From BRH-c25 sp035417425 (GTDB lineage: Bacteria > Bacillota > Clostridia > Lutisporales > Lutisporaceae), in the NCBI GenBank assembly GCA_035417425.1, contig DAOLPD010000004.1, positions 1 through 48,729 on the forward strand: a stretch of 48,729 bases of DNA. Reading direction: 5' to 3'. Position 1 is the stretch's first letter. Each line of letters starts with the position of its first letter. The notes under the pieces were generated by a model that did not search any database, had not been told where the DNA came from, and was given only the letters and a program-made list of their open reading frames with translations. The position numbers were made by a program, and so were the translations under genes. Positions 41,778-48,729 of this stretch are shown piece by piece.

Positions 41778-43094
41778 TCAAAACTCCGCAAGCTTTGCCT
41801 CAATAATCCGTACCGCCTTTTCTATTTCCTGGTCTTCCGCATTGCATACGCATAATCTCAATCCTTCCGGATGTTCAAAGCCGTTTAAATAGCTCTGGCT
41901 GGTACTGCTGACCAGAACCTTGCTGTCCAGGAGGCTTCGTTCAAGTAACTGTGAGGAAATGCTTCCTGTTTCCAGATAAGCATAGAGTCCTGTCTGAGGT
42001 ATATTCCAGGTGCCGCAGCCTTGCGTCCCTTTGCAATACTCCCGCAGCCTGCTCATCTTGTTTTTATAATGCTCCTTCGTACGCTTAGCATGAAAACGAT
42101 ACATGCTGCTTCTCAAAAATATCTCCAATGCAGCTTGGGTGAGTATTGAAGTATTCAGGTCCATACTGTTTTTGAAATCCAGGAATTGTTTTTGCAAGGA
42201 CTCCGGAAGAACCGCCATTCCAAGTCTCAAACCCGGCAATAGTGTCTTTGAAAAGCTTCTTATGTAGACGATTCGATCCTTATTTCCCAAAGTGTGCAGC
42301 GTCTCTGCCTTCTGATCCACTTCAAGGTCCGCCAGATAATCATCTTCCACAATAAACACGCCATATTGCTCTGCAAGCTTCAGGATCTCCCTTTTCTGCG
42401 GGTTGCTGTAACTGAACCCTGTTGGGTTGTGATATCTTGGAATCATGTAAAAAAACTTGATATCCCCCTGCTGAAACAACTTTTCCAGCTGCTCCAAATC
42501 AATTCCGTCCCTAGTCCTCCGGATTCCTGCAGCAGGTATCCTTGCGTTTTCCAATATTCGCAGCATCAATGAATAAGTGGGCTGTTCAACAAGCACCCTG
42601 GTGCCGCCTTGCGGAAACTGCATTGCACTCAGAATATACAGAGCCTGCTGTGAACCATTTGTAATACATATGTTCTCAGCCTTCGCAAAAACCTGAAGGC
42701 CAAGCAGATGCTTCGGCAGTACCTGAATCAGTTCAGGTAACCCCTTGGGTGATCCGTATTCAAAGAGCCTTTGCCCATAAATCGCCATGGCCTGTTCGAT
42801 GCAAATCTGGAAGTCTTTATACGGATTGATTCCCTCCGGCAAATATACATTTTTCATGTCAATAATGCTGCCACCGGTACCAAGCTTATTTTTTGCGACA
42901 TAAAAGCCGCTTTTAGGAACAGCATATACGATGTGCTCCTGTACCAGCTCCTTATAGGCCTTTACTATCGTATCGCTGTTGAGGCCCGTTTCTTTTGAAA
43001 GCTTTTGAATCGAGGGAAGCTTTGAACCGGGCTTGTAATTTCCTGAATATATCTCCTTTTTGAGCAAATCCGCTATATCCCTGTATTTATACAT
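41778..43094 (-). CDS. MocR-type regulator (GntR wHTH fused to aminotransferase fold)
   Basis: A 438-residue protein. Residues 1-70 are a GntR-type winged helix (YRDIADLLKKEIYSGNYKPGSKLPSI, LNSDTIVKAYKEL). Residues about 80-438 have the class I aminotransferase fold: CITNGSQQALYIL, RYHNPTGFSYS, VEDDYLADLE, and RSFSKTLLPGLRLG with PLP-binding Lys283. MocR regulators sense PLP with an amino compound and usually control a divergent gene. Here the divergent gene is the LysA-like decarboxylase, itself a PLP enzyme, and three ATAC-GG-type repeats lie between them. The RBS is weak. Confidence 0.9.
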   Translation of the reverse strand: MYKYRDIADLLKKEIYSGNYKPGSKLPSIQKLSKETGLNSDTIVKAYKELVQEHIVYAVPKSGFYVAKNKLGTGGSIIDMKNVYLPEGINPYKDFQICIEQAMAIYGQRLFEYGSPKGLPELIQVLPKHLLGLQVFAKAENICITNGSQQALYILSAMQFPQGGTRVLVEQPTYSLMLRILENARIPAAGIRRTRDGIDLEQLEKLFQQGDIKFFYMIPRYHNPTGFSYSNPQKREILKLAEQYGVFIVEDDYLADLEVDQKAETLHTLGNKDRIVYIRSFSKTLLPGLRLGMAVLPESLQKQFLDFKNSMDLNTSILTQAALEIFLRSSMYRFHAKRTKEHYKNKMSRLREYCKGTQGCGTWNIPQTGLYAYLETGSISSQLLERSLLDSKVLVSSTSQSYLNGFEHPEGLRLCVCNAEDQEIEKAVRIIEAKLAEF

Positions 43095-43110
43095 AATACG
43101 GCCACCCATC

Positions 43111-43155
43111 TATACCGGTATACTCATGTATTTCTATACTGGTTTTTATATCGGC
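43111..43155. promoter_or_regulatory. Candidate MocR operator repeats
   Basis: TATACCGGTATA (43111-43122, palindrome), CTATACTGG (43135-43143) and TATATCGGC (43147-43155) are three related boxes just upstream of the MocR gene start in the divergent region. MocR proteins often bind such direct and inverted repeats. Confidence 0.5.
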
Positions 43156-43257
43156 ATTTTATTTATAATTATTATAACAAAAGCGGTACCCGCCGCCTAT
43201 AGAGGTGTTAAATATCTTTAGCCTCGTTATAGCACATAAAAAAAGGAGTAATAAAAG

Positions 43258-44496
43258 ATGAAAACTATTCCGTTTTCCAAATCAGAACTGGAACATATTG
43301 CCTCAACTTTTCATACACCTTTCTATATATATGATGAAACTGCAATTAGAAACAATGTTAGCCGTCTTAAGAATGCCTTTCAGTGGAATCCTGGTTTCAA
43401 AGAGTATTTTGCAGTCAAATCCACACCCACACCCGGAATTTTAAAGCTTTTTAAGCAGGAAGGCTGCGGCGCCGAATGTGCTTCCCTGACTGAATTGATG
43501 CTTGCAGAGCGTTGCGGCTTTGAAGGCCGTGACATCATGTTCACCTCAAATGTCACAACTGTTGAAGAGTATCAGTATGCCTCCCGGCTTGGCGCCATTA
43601 TTAACCTGGATGATGCAGCACATATTCCCATTTTGGAGGCTTGCACCGGCATCCCGGAAACCATCTGTTTCAGATTGAATCTTGGCGATCAGCTAAAATA
43701 TGGTGAGTCAGTCCTTATCGATTTTATAAACAGCAAGTTCGGCTCCGCAAAGCCTCAGCTGGAAGCCGCCTACCCCGCGGTGCGTAATTTAGGAGCGAAG
43801 CACTTTGGTATTCATGCACAATTCGGATGTCATAAGTGCAATCCTGAGTTTTTTGGCATAAACGCCCGTAAGGTTTTTGCCTTTGCAGTGGAGCTGTTTG
43901 AGAAAACAGGCATAGTCATTGATTTTGTAAATCTGGCCGGAGGCATCGGTATCCCTTACCATGCTGAGGATGAGCCTGCAGATATTGAAGCAATCAGCCT
44001 GCAAATAAAGGCAGCTTATGACGAAACAATCGGCAAAAGTACTCTCCCTCCTGTTTCTCTTTACACCGAGCTGGGGATTTACATGACCGGGCCATACGGA
44101 TATTTTGTTTCAAGAGTTCTTCATGTGAAGCGGACCTATAAGGCTTTTATTGGTTTAGATGCTTCCACCAACAGCTTTATGAGCCCGTTAAGATACAACA
44201 ACTATCATCATATTACCATAATGGGAAAGGAATCGGCAGAACCTGTTCAGCACTATGAAATTACCGGAGCGCTTTGCGAGGACCGGGACCGCTTCGCAAC
44301 CGACAGGCTTCTCCCCCAAATTACTGCAGGTGACCTGCTGGTGTTTCATGACGCAGGTGCATATGGCTATAGCCACGGCAATAACTTCAATGGGAGGCTG
44401 CGGCCGGCAGAGCTTCTTCTTCACGGCAATGGCAATGTCAGCCTCATAAGGCGGCATGAAACCCCCGACGACTATTTTTCGACTATGATTTTTTAG
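43258..44496 (+). CDS. Diaminopimelate decarboxylase-like PLP enzyme (LysA family)
   Basis: A 412-residue fold-III PLP decarboxylase. Marks: TPFYIYDETAIRNNVSRL, YFAVKSTPTPGIL with PLP Lys54, AECASLTELMLAERCGF, LAGGIGIPY (227-234, phosphate loop), and TGALCEDRDRF (Cys340, active site from the other subunit). It resembles the clostridial LysA branch whose motif is, from memory, ELGR-x-x-x-GP-x-G; here residues 271-274 read ELGI, so the arginine that normally contacts the substrate carboxylate is missing. It may therefore act on another amino acid. It is divergent from, and probably controlled by, the MocR gene. The RBS AAGGAG is before ATG. Confidence 0.8.
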   Translation: MKTIPFSKSELEHIASTFHTPFYIYDETAIRNNVSRLKNAFQWNPGFKEYFAVKSTPTPGILKLFKQEGCGAECASLTELMLAERCGFEGRDIMFTSNVTTVEEYQYASRLGAIINLDDAAHIPILEACTGIPETICFRLNLGDQLKYGESVLIDFINSKFGSAKPQLEAAYPAVRNLGAKHFGIHAQFGCHKCNPEFFGINARKVFAFAVELFEKTGIVIDFVNLAGGIGIPYHAEDEPADIEAISLQIKAAYDETIGKSTLPPVSLYTELGIYMTGPYGYFVSRVLHVKRTYKAFIGLDASTNSFMSPLRYNNYHHITIMGKESAEPVQHYEITGALCEDRDRFATDRLLPQITAGDLLVFHDAGAYGYSHGNNFNGRLRPAELLLHGNGNVSLIRRHETPDDYFSTMIF

Positions 44497-44502
44497 CCAA
44501 GT

Positions 44503-44576
44503 GATGCCTGGCATCGAATTTTAGAATTTCTTTCTTATTAATCGGCAATTAAGTTCTTTTGTTCGGTGCCTGGCAC
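44503..44576. repeat. Pair of short REP-like palindromes
   Basis: GATGCCTGGCATC (44503-44515) and GTGCCTGGCAC (44566-44576) are two copies of one palindromic motif, 50 bp apart. The first lies in the 41-bp gap between the convergent genes; the second is inside the 3' end of the GNAT gene. They may also act as weak terminators. Confidence 0.6.
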
Positions 44577-45218
44577 ATAGATTATAGAATGGCTGTGAAT
44601 ATAAAATTCTTCCTGACTTGGCTGGAATTTCTTATCCATTTTTTCCAGACTCTCATCAAAGCGCCTGGCTTCTTGTTCATCTATCATCATCACAGGGCTG
44701 TCATAGTAAACCCATTTCCTTCCGTCCAGAGCTTCCGGCTTCAGTTCTTTTACCATCATCGCTGCTGGGAATGTTCCATTCTCAAGACAGATATTGTACT
44801 TTTTGCAGCTCTTAAAGCCACGGCTTACATAATTGCTTGGGTTTCCAAATATTACAATAACATCATAGCCAAGTGCAACCGCTTTTTCAAAAGAATGCTC
44901 CATAAGCATTTTCCCGTAACCCATTCTTTGGTATTCCGGCATAATGCAAGTCGGACCGAAGGTAAGGATTTCTTTTTCCTCCCCAGACTCATCAACCAGT
45001 TTTGCTTTTGTGTACATGATATTCCCAATGATCTGATTATCAACTTCAATCACAAGATCCAACTCCGGCAGAAAGTCTTTGTGGGATCGCATAACATGAA
45101 CTAAATAGTGTTCAATGCACCCCGGAATATATAAATTCCAAAAGGCTTTCCTTGTGATTTCTTCTACTCTCTCATAATCTGTTTTTTCTTCATTCCTAAT
45201 CTTAATCATTTTGTTCAT
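44538..45218 (-). CDS. GNAT family N-acetyltransferase with repeat-derived C-terminus
   Basis: A 226-residue GNAT protein. Marks: RNEEKTDYERVEEITRKAFW at the N-terminus, ILTFGPTCIMPEYQRMGYGKMLMEHSF (acetyl-CoA loop Q-R-M-G-Y-G-K), and VIVIFGNPSNYVSRGFKSCK. It would acetylate a small molecule or protein; the substrate is unknown. The last 12 or so residues (VPGTEQKNLIAD) are encoded by the second REP-like palindrome and its flank, suggesting that insertion of the repeat replaced the original end. The RBS GGGGGTTTATAA precedes the ATG. Confidence 0.85.
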   Translation of the reverse strand: MNKMIKIRNEEKTDYERVEEITRKAFWNLYIPGCIEHYLVHVMRSHKDFLPELDLVIEVDNQIIGNIMYTKAKLVDESGEEKEILTFGPTCIMPEYQRMGYGKMLMEHSFEKAVALGYDVIVIFGNPSNYVSRGFKSCKKYNICLENGTFPAAMMVKELKPEALDGRKWVYYDSPVMMIDEQEARRFDESLEKMDKKFQPSQEEFYIHSHSIIYVPGTEQKNLIAD

Positions 45219-45310
45219 TTATAAACCCCCGATAATTTATTTAAGATTAAATTTTTGTGCTATAAGTATATCATATCAATCACCACAAGAATTCTCTTAA
45301 ATATTTCAGA

Positions 45311-45345
45311 AATAAAAAGTGTCATGAGGTTTTGGCTCATGGCAC
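45311..45345 (-). terminator. Terminator of the CD3324-like gene
   Basis: On the minus strand GTGCCATGAG pairs with CTCATGACAC (one G-U) and is followed by TTTTTATTT, six bases after the stop codon. Confidence 0.8.
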
Positions 45346-45350
45346 CTTGT

Positions 45351-45629
45351 TCAATAATTATTCGTCTTAATATCAGCAATAATTTTATAGATAGTTTTAC
45401 CTGACAAATAATAGATATTTTCTAATTCTTTCACAGAAACTCCACTTTGATACTTCATATAAAGCTCAATATTCCGTACAAAAAGGTCTTGCCTTGTTGC
45501 AGTAGTATCGCCCCACTTTTTTCTATTACAGTCTCTCCGTGGAATATAAATGTATTCTCCGTCGATATAATTTTGTATTGCTTTAATAAGGTTTTCAGGT
45601 AAAAGATCAATTGCACGTTTATACGCCAT
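45351..45629 (-). CDS. CD3324 family (helix-turn-helix) protein
   Basis: A 92-residue protein: YKRAIDLLPENLIKAIQNYIDGEYIYIPRR at the N-terminus and a C-terminal helix-turn-helix-like VKELENIYYLSGKTIYKII. This pattern is the clostridial CD3324 family, related to Mor-like DNA-binding proteins. It is probably a small DNA-binding regulator; targets are unknown. The RBS AGGAGGAACATA precedes the ATG, and a good terminator follows the stop, so it is a single-gene transcript. Confidence 0.85.
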   Translation of the reverse strand: MAYKRAIDLLPENLIKAIQNYIDGEYIYIPRRDCNRKKWGDTTATRQDLFVRNIELYMKYQSGVSVKELENIYYLSGKTIYKIIADIKTNNY

Positions 45630-45665
45630 TATGTTCCTCCTAATCGTTATTGTTTAGGATCGAAC

Positions 45666-45707
45666 AAAGGCTATTCCATTTCAACAGTTTATTATGTAAT
45701 AGCCTTT
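45666..45707. repeat. Inverted repeat between pepF and the CD3324-like gene
   Basis: AAAGGCTATT (45666-45675) and AATAGCCTTT (45698-45707) are perfect 10-bp arms with a 22-base AT-rich loop. It may end the pepF transcript or act in the leader of the CD3324-like gene. I see nothing else in 45630-45808. Confidence 0.45.
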
Positions 45708-45808
45708 GCTATACATAATGAACCGACTCCGATGAATTTGCTAAACTAATACGTCATTCTCCTTTCCATAATAATTTCTTTCATTATACCCAATGCGTCA
45801 TATTACTG

Positions 45809-47641
45809 TCAAGAAAAAGCCCCGTTCAGAGGATGAAGCAGCTCCTCCATCTGGTCAAGAAGGCTGCCGAACAGCTTAAGGGCATTGTCCACCGGCTCTT
45901 TTGTCGACATGTCAACATTGGCAATCTTCAAAAGCTCTATGGGATAATCCGAGCTGCCGCTTTTCAGGAATTCCAGATAGCGGTCCACCGCAGGCTTACC
46001 CTCTTTCAGTATCTGCTGTGATATGGACATAGCCGCCGAAAAACCCGTTGCATATTTGTATACGTAGAAGCTGCTGTAAAAATGCGGAATTCTTGCCCAT
46101 TCCATGTCAATCAGGTGGTCCACAACAATGTCCGGCCCATAATAAAGTATGTTCAGATCCCTGTATACGGAACACAGCAGCTCTGCAGTCAATGCTTCCC
46201 CGGACTCAGCCTTTTCATGGATAATCTTTTCAAATTCAGCAAACATGGTCTGCCTGTATACAGTGGTCCTGAACTGCTCCATAAAGTAGTTCAGGAGATA
46301 CATTTTTCTTTTTTGGTCGATGGTTGTATTCAGGAGATAGTTCATTACCAGGGATTCATTAACAGTCGATGCCACTTCGGCTACGAATATCTTATACTGA
46401 GCATAAATATACGGCTGATTGCTGTCGGAATAATAGCTGTGCAGCGCATGGCCCATTTCGTGGGCCAGGGTGAACATATTATTCAAAGTGTCATTATGAT
46501 TCAGAAGCACATAGGGATGTGAGTCATAACAGCCCCAGGAGTATGCACCGCTTCTCTTCCCTTCATTCTCATAAACATCTATCCAGCCTGAGTTCAAGCC
46601 CTTTTCAAGGTTTCTGCCATAATCCTCCCCGAGTATCTCCAGCCCTTCCCTGACAATCTTCTTTGCCTCCTCAAAAGGTATTTCCATTTTAACTTCCTTT
46701 ATCATCGGAACATACAGATCGTACATATGCAGCTCCTCAAGCCCCATTATCCTTTTTCTGAGCTTCACATACCGGTGCATCAGGTTCATATTGTCGTGCA
46801 TTGCAGCAATAAGGTTGTCATATACCTCTTCCTTCACATTGTCCTCAAAAAGGGATTCCTCTCTTGCCGAGCCGTACTTCCTCACCCTTGCGCTGAACAT
46901 ATTCGCCTTTACATTGGCATTGAGAAGTGCTGCCAGGGTATTCTTCTGCTTTGAATAAGTGCTGTACATCCCCTCAAAGGCATCCTTCCTGACTCTTCTG
47001 TCGCTGCTTTCCATTAACTGAATATACCTGCCCTTTGTAAGCTCCAGCTCATTTCCCTTTTCATCCTTGATATGCGGGAACTTCATGTCAGCGTTATTAA
47101 GCATACCGAATATCGTCTCCGGAGCCCGGGCCATTTCCCCGGCCATGGCCAGAATCTGCTCCTCGCCCGCATTCAGAATATGGGGCTTCTTTCTCCTTAT
47201 TTCATCCAGAAACCTTTTATAAAACCTTAAGCCTTCGCTTTCCTTAAGAAAAGCTTCCAGCGTCTCATCAGGCACAGCAAGGATACCCGGTACAATAAAA
47301 GAACCGGTGCTGCCTACTGTTACCCCCAGGGAATCCGCCCTGTCGGCAAGCCCCTGATAAAAAGAATCGGTGCTGTCTTCATGGCTTCTCATATGTGCGT
47401 ACACGTATACCTTCTCAAAAAGCCTGTTCATTTCAGTACTCATATTAAGGCATTCCAGCAGCTTATCAGCGCTTTCAGCCATAGCATCCTTGTAAGGCAG
47501 CAGGGAATCCGCCATTTGCTTTACTCTTTGGAAATCCTTCTCCCACAAATCATTTGAGGCATATATGTCTTCAAGCCTCCACTTGTATTCCTGAGGTATT
47601 TCATTCCTTTTCGGAATGCCTGAGCCTTTATTGACCATCAT
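45809..47641 (-). CDS. pepF: Oligoendopeptidase F (M3 family)
   Basis: A 610-residue zinc metallopeptidase that cleaves short peptides in the cytoplasm. The active site LAHEMGHAL has HEMGH at 394-398, and the third ligand Glu lies in FVAEVASTVNE about 25 residues on. The N-terminal IPQEYKWRLEDIYASN and the C-terminal YGPDIVVDHLIDMEWARIPHFYSSFYVYKYATGFSAA (in part) are typical. It is full length for PepF. GAGGG precedes a double ATG, so either 47641 or 47638 may be used. It follows the MATE gene by 22 bp and is probably in its operon. Confidence 0.95.
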   Translation of the reverse strand: MMVNKGSGIPKRNEIPQEYKWRLEDIYASNDLWEKDFQRVKQMADSLLPYKDAMAESADKLLECLNMSTEMNRLFEKVYVYAHMRSHEDSTDSFYQGLADRADSLGVTVGSTGSFIVPGILAVPDETLEAFLKESEGLRFYKRFLDEIRRKKPHILNAGEEQILAMAGEMARAPETIFGMLNNADMKFPHIKDEKGNELELTKGRYIQLMESSDRRVRKDAFEGMYSTYSKQKNTLAALLNANVKANMFSARVRKYGSAREESLFEDNVKEEVYDNLIAAMHDNMNLMHRYVKLRKRIMGLEELHMYDLYVPMIKEVKMEIPFEEAKKIVREGLEILGEDYGRNLEKGLNSGWIDVYENEGKRSGAYSWGCYDSHPYVLLNHNDTLNNMFTLAHEMGHALHSYYSDSNQPYIYAQYKIFVAEVASTVNESLVMNYLLNTTIDQKRKMYLLNYFMEQFRTTVYRQTMFAEFEKIIHEKAESGEALTAELLCSVYRDLNILYYGPDIVVDHLIDMEWARIPHFYSSFYVYKYATGFSAAMSISQQILKEGKPAVDRYLEFLKSGSSDYPIELLKIANVDMSTKEPVDNALKLFGSLLDQMEELLHPLNGAFS

Positions 47642-47663
47642 AATCCCTCGCTTCTAAAAATTC

Positions 47664-48729
47664 CTAAATCACACATTTATGCTTCCAGCTGCCCTTTCTT
47701 ACAAAATACGCTATCACTGCAAAATGAACGGCATAAGCTACAATAAATGATATCCAGACCCACTCGACATTCATCTGCAATACCTGCACGAAAAAATACA
47801 GCATCGGTATCTGAACGAGCCATACCGAAGTCAGGGCAGCCAACATCGAAGGAACATTGTCCCCCGCTCCGTACAATATTGAAGCCAACCCTCCCGCAGG
47901 GCCCATAAAAAGCGTTGCAACCGCATAATATCTCAAAAATACTGAACCTATTCCTATTATGTCTTCTCCTGACGTAAAAATACCCATAATCGGAACTGGA
48001 AATAGTGCCAGTACAACTCCTGAAACAAGCATTATCCAAAAAGAGAGCTTTGCTGTCAGATATCCTGTTTTTTCAGCCCTGGCGCAATCGGAGGATCCCA
48101 GGCTCTGGCCTACAATCACACCTGAACCCATCTGTAAACCAAATACCGGCATTATCACCAGACTGATGATCCGTATGCATATCCCGTATGCAGCAACAAC
48201 ACCAACCCCAAAAGATGCTATGAACCTCATGACTACAAAGTATCCGAGATTTCTGAGCAGCCCCTCCAATCCTGTCGGCAAGCCTATTGTCAACAGCTTT
48301 TTATCCAAAGCCCCGACAAAGTATATACCTCTCTTGAAGCCAACCTTTATAAAAGTCTTGCCGGACATAAGTATGTACAACCCCACAATAAAGGCTGCTG
48401 CCTGTGATATTACCGTTGCATAGGCGGCTCCGGCTACTCCCAGTCCCATTCCCCTTACTCCTATAAAGGGTATGACATCAAATATCATTATGGGGTCAAG
48501 TATAATATTCAAAACTCCCGATATAGCCATAATATACAGGGGCTTCCTTGCATCCCCTATGCACCTTAAAGCAGTGTTTACGGAATAAGAGGAAAAAGCC
48601 AGAGGTAGAGTGATAAGCCTTATCCTCCCATATATCACCGACTCCTCAAGCACCTGGCTGTTTCCGGCCAGAGGGCTCAATATGTACGGTATGATAAAAC
48701 TCATTAATATTCCCACAATCAATGCCAGC
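47664..48729 (-). CDS. MATE family efflux transporter (5' part outside window)
   Basis: The C-terminal 354 or so residues of a MATE (NorM/DinF-like) multidrug or cation antiporter. About nine membrane helices are visible, with family segments such as NTALRCIGDARKPLYI, GVAGAAYATVISQ and LPTGLEGLLRNLG, and the closing YGAGDNVPSML. The frame runs off the right edge, so the start is not seen; a full member has about 450 residues and 12 helices. It lies upstream of pepF on the same strand. Confidence 0.9.
   Translation of the reverse strand, partial: LALIVGILMSFIIPYILSPLAGNSQVLEESVIYGRIRLITLPLAFSSYSVNTALRCIGDARKPLYIMAISGVLNIILDPIMIFDVIPFIGVRGMGLGVAGAAYATVISQAAAFIVGLYILMSGKTFIKVGFKRGIYFVGALDKKLLTIGLPTGLEGLLRNLGYFVVMRFIASFGVGVVAAYGICIRIISLVIMPVFGLQMGSGVIVGQSLGSSDCARAEKTGYLTAKLSFWIMLVSGVVLALFPVPIMGIFTSGEDIIGIGSVFLRYYAVATLFMGPAGGLASILYGAGDNVPSMLAALTSVWLVQIPMLYFFVQVLQMNVEWVWISFIVAYAVHFAVIAYFVRKGSWKHKCVI

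Overview
The window looks like a chromosomal segment from an endospore-forming clostridium (Bacillota, class Clostridia). The support is a cotJA-cotJB-cotJC spore-coat operon, a Spo0E-type sporulation phosphatase gene, a giant S-layer (SLH) surface protein, AT-rich intergenic DNA, strong AGGAGG ribosome binding sites with some TTG starts, and DUF438/DUF1858, CD3324-like and DUF401 genes typical of anaerobic Firmicutes. The species cannot be named from sequence alone.

Left end (60-5930): a cassette-like array, all genes on the minus strand. Single genes or gene pairs are separated by five related imperfect palindromes of 135-194 bp. Their outer ends read xxATAAC ... GTTATxx, and the right ends share a GTGCC-CAGCGTGA-CATTGTTAT core. 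The arrangement (stop codon, palindrome, short leader with RBS, next start) is that of integron gene cassettes with attC sites. No integrase gene or convincing attI lies in the window, so this would be an attC cluster lacking an integrase, in a phylum where integrons are rarely reported. The cargo looks like defence: a caspase-like DUF6642 protein, a NucS-like nuclease, a HEPN protein, a two-gene PD-(D/E)XK nuclease cassette and a SieB-like phage-exclusion membrane protein. I regard this as the most interesting part of the window.

Centre-left (6100-17400): a long perfect hairpin borders the array. Then come an orphan Phd/HicB-type antitoxin with its operator, the cotJ operon, an ECF S-component overlapping a uridine-kinase-like gene, and an Amidase_6 protein. 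A probable 6S RNA with its own promoter lies next to a 56-residue Spo0E-family gene. These are followed by the DUF1858-DUF438 (hemerythrin/PAS) pair, purC divergent from an ATP-grasp gene, a DUF2156 protein, a TM1586-type nitroreductase, and a CoA-binding protein gene bracketed by two REP-like palindromes.

Centre (17397-27572): one 3391-residue secreted protein with four Calx-beta-like modules (from a very recent 789-bp-period duplication), FN3 and Ig-like domains and three C-terminal SLH repeats. A DUF2442 gene and a MalT-type LuxR regulator follow.

Right (30500-48729): a DUF401 transporter, an NCS2 uracil/xanthine permease with an attenuator-like leader, an OYE-type oxidoreductase, the pseudouridine-catabolism pair psuK-psuG with a CBS-ACT protein upstream, and a GNAT acetyltransferase. 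Next are a TetR gene with a 37-bp operator divergent from a flavoprotein gene, an internally deleted IS1182-family element against the 3' end of tRNA-Ala(GGC), and a tandem-repeat small protein. A MocR regulator divergent from a LysA-like decarboxylase with an altered active-site motif, a second GNAT whose tail comes from a palindromic repeat, a CD3324-like protein, oligoendopeptidase F and a MATE transporter cut by the window edge complete the region. Coordinates and motifs were read by eye; family names rest on remembered motifs, not on database searches.
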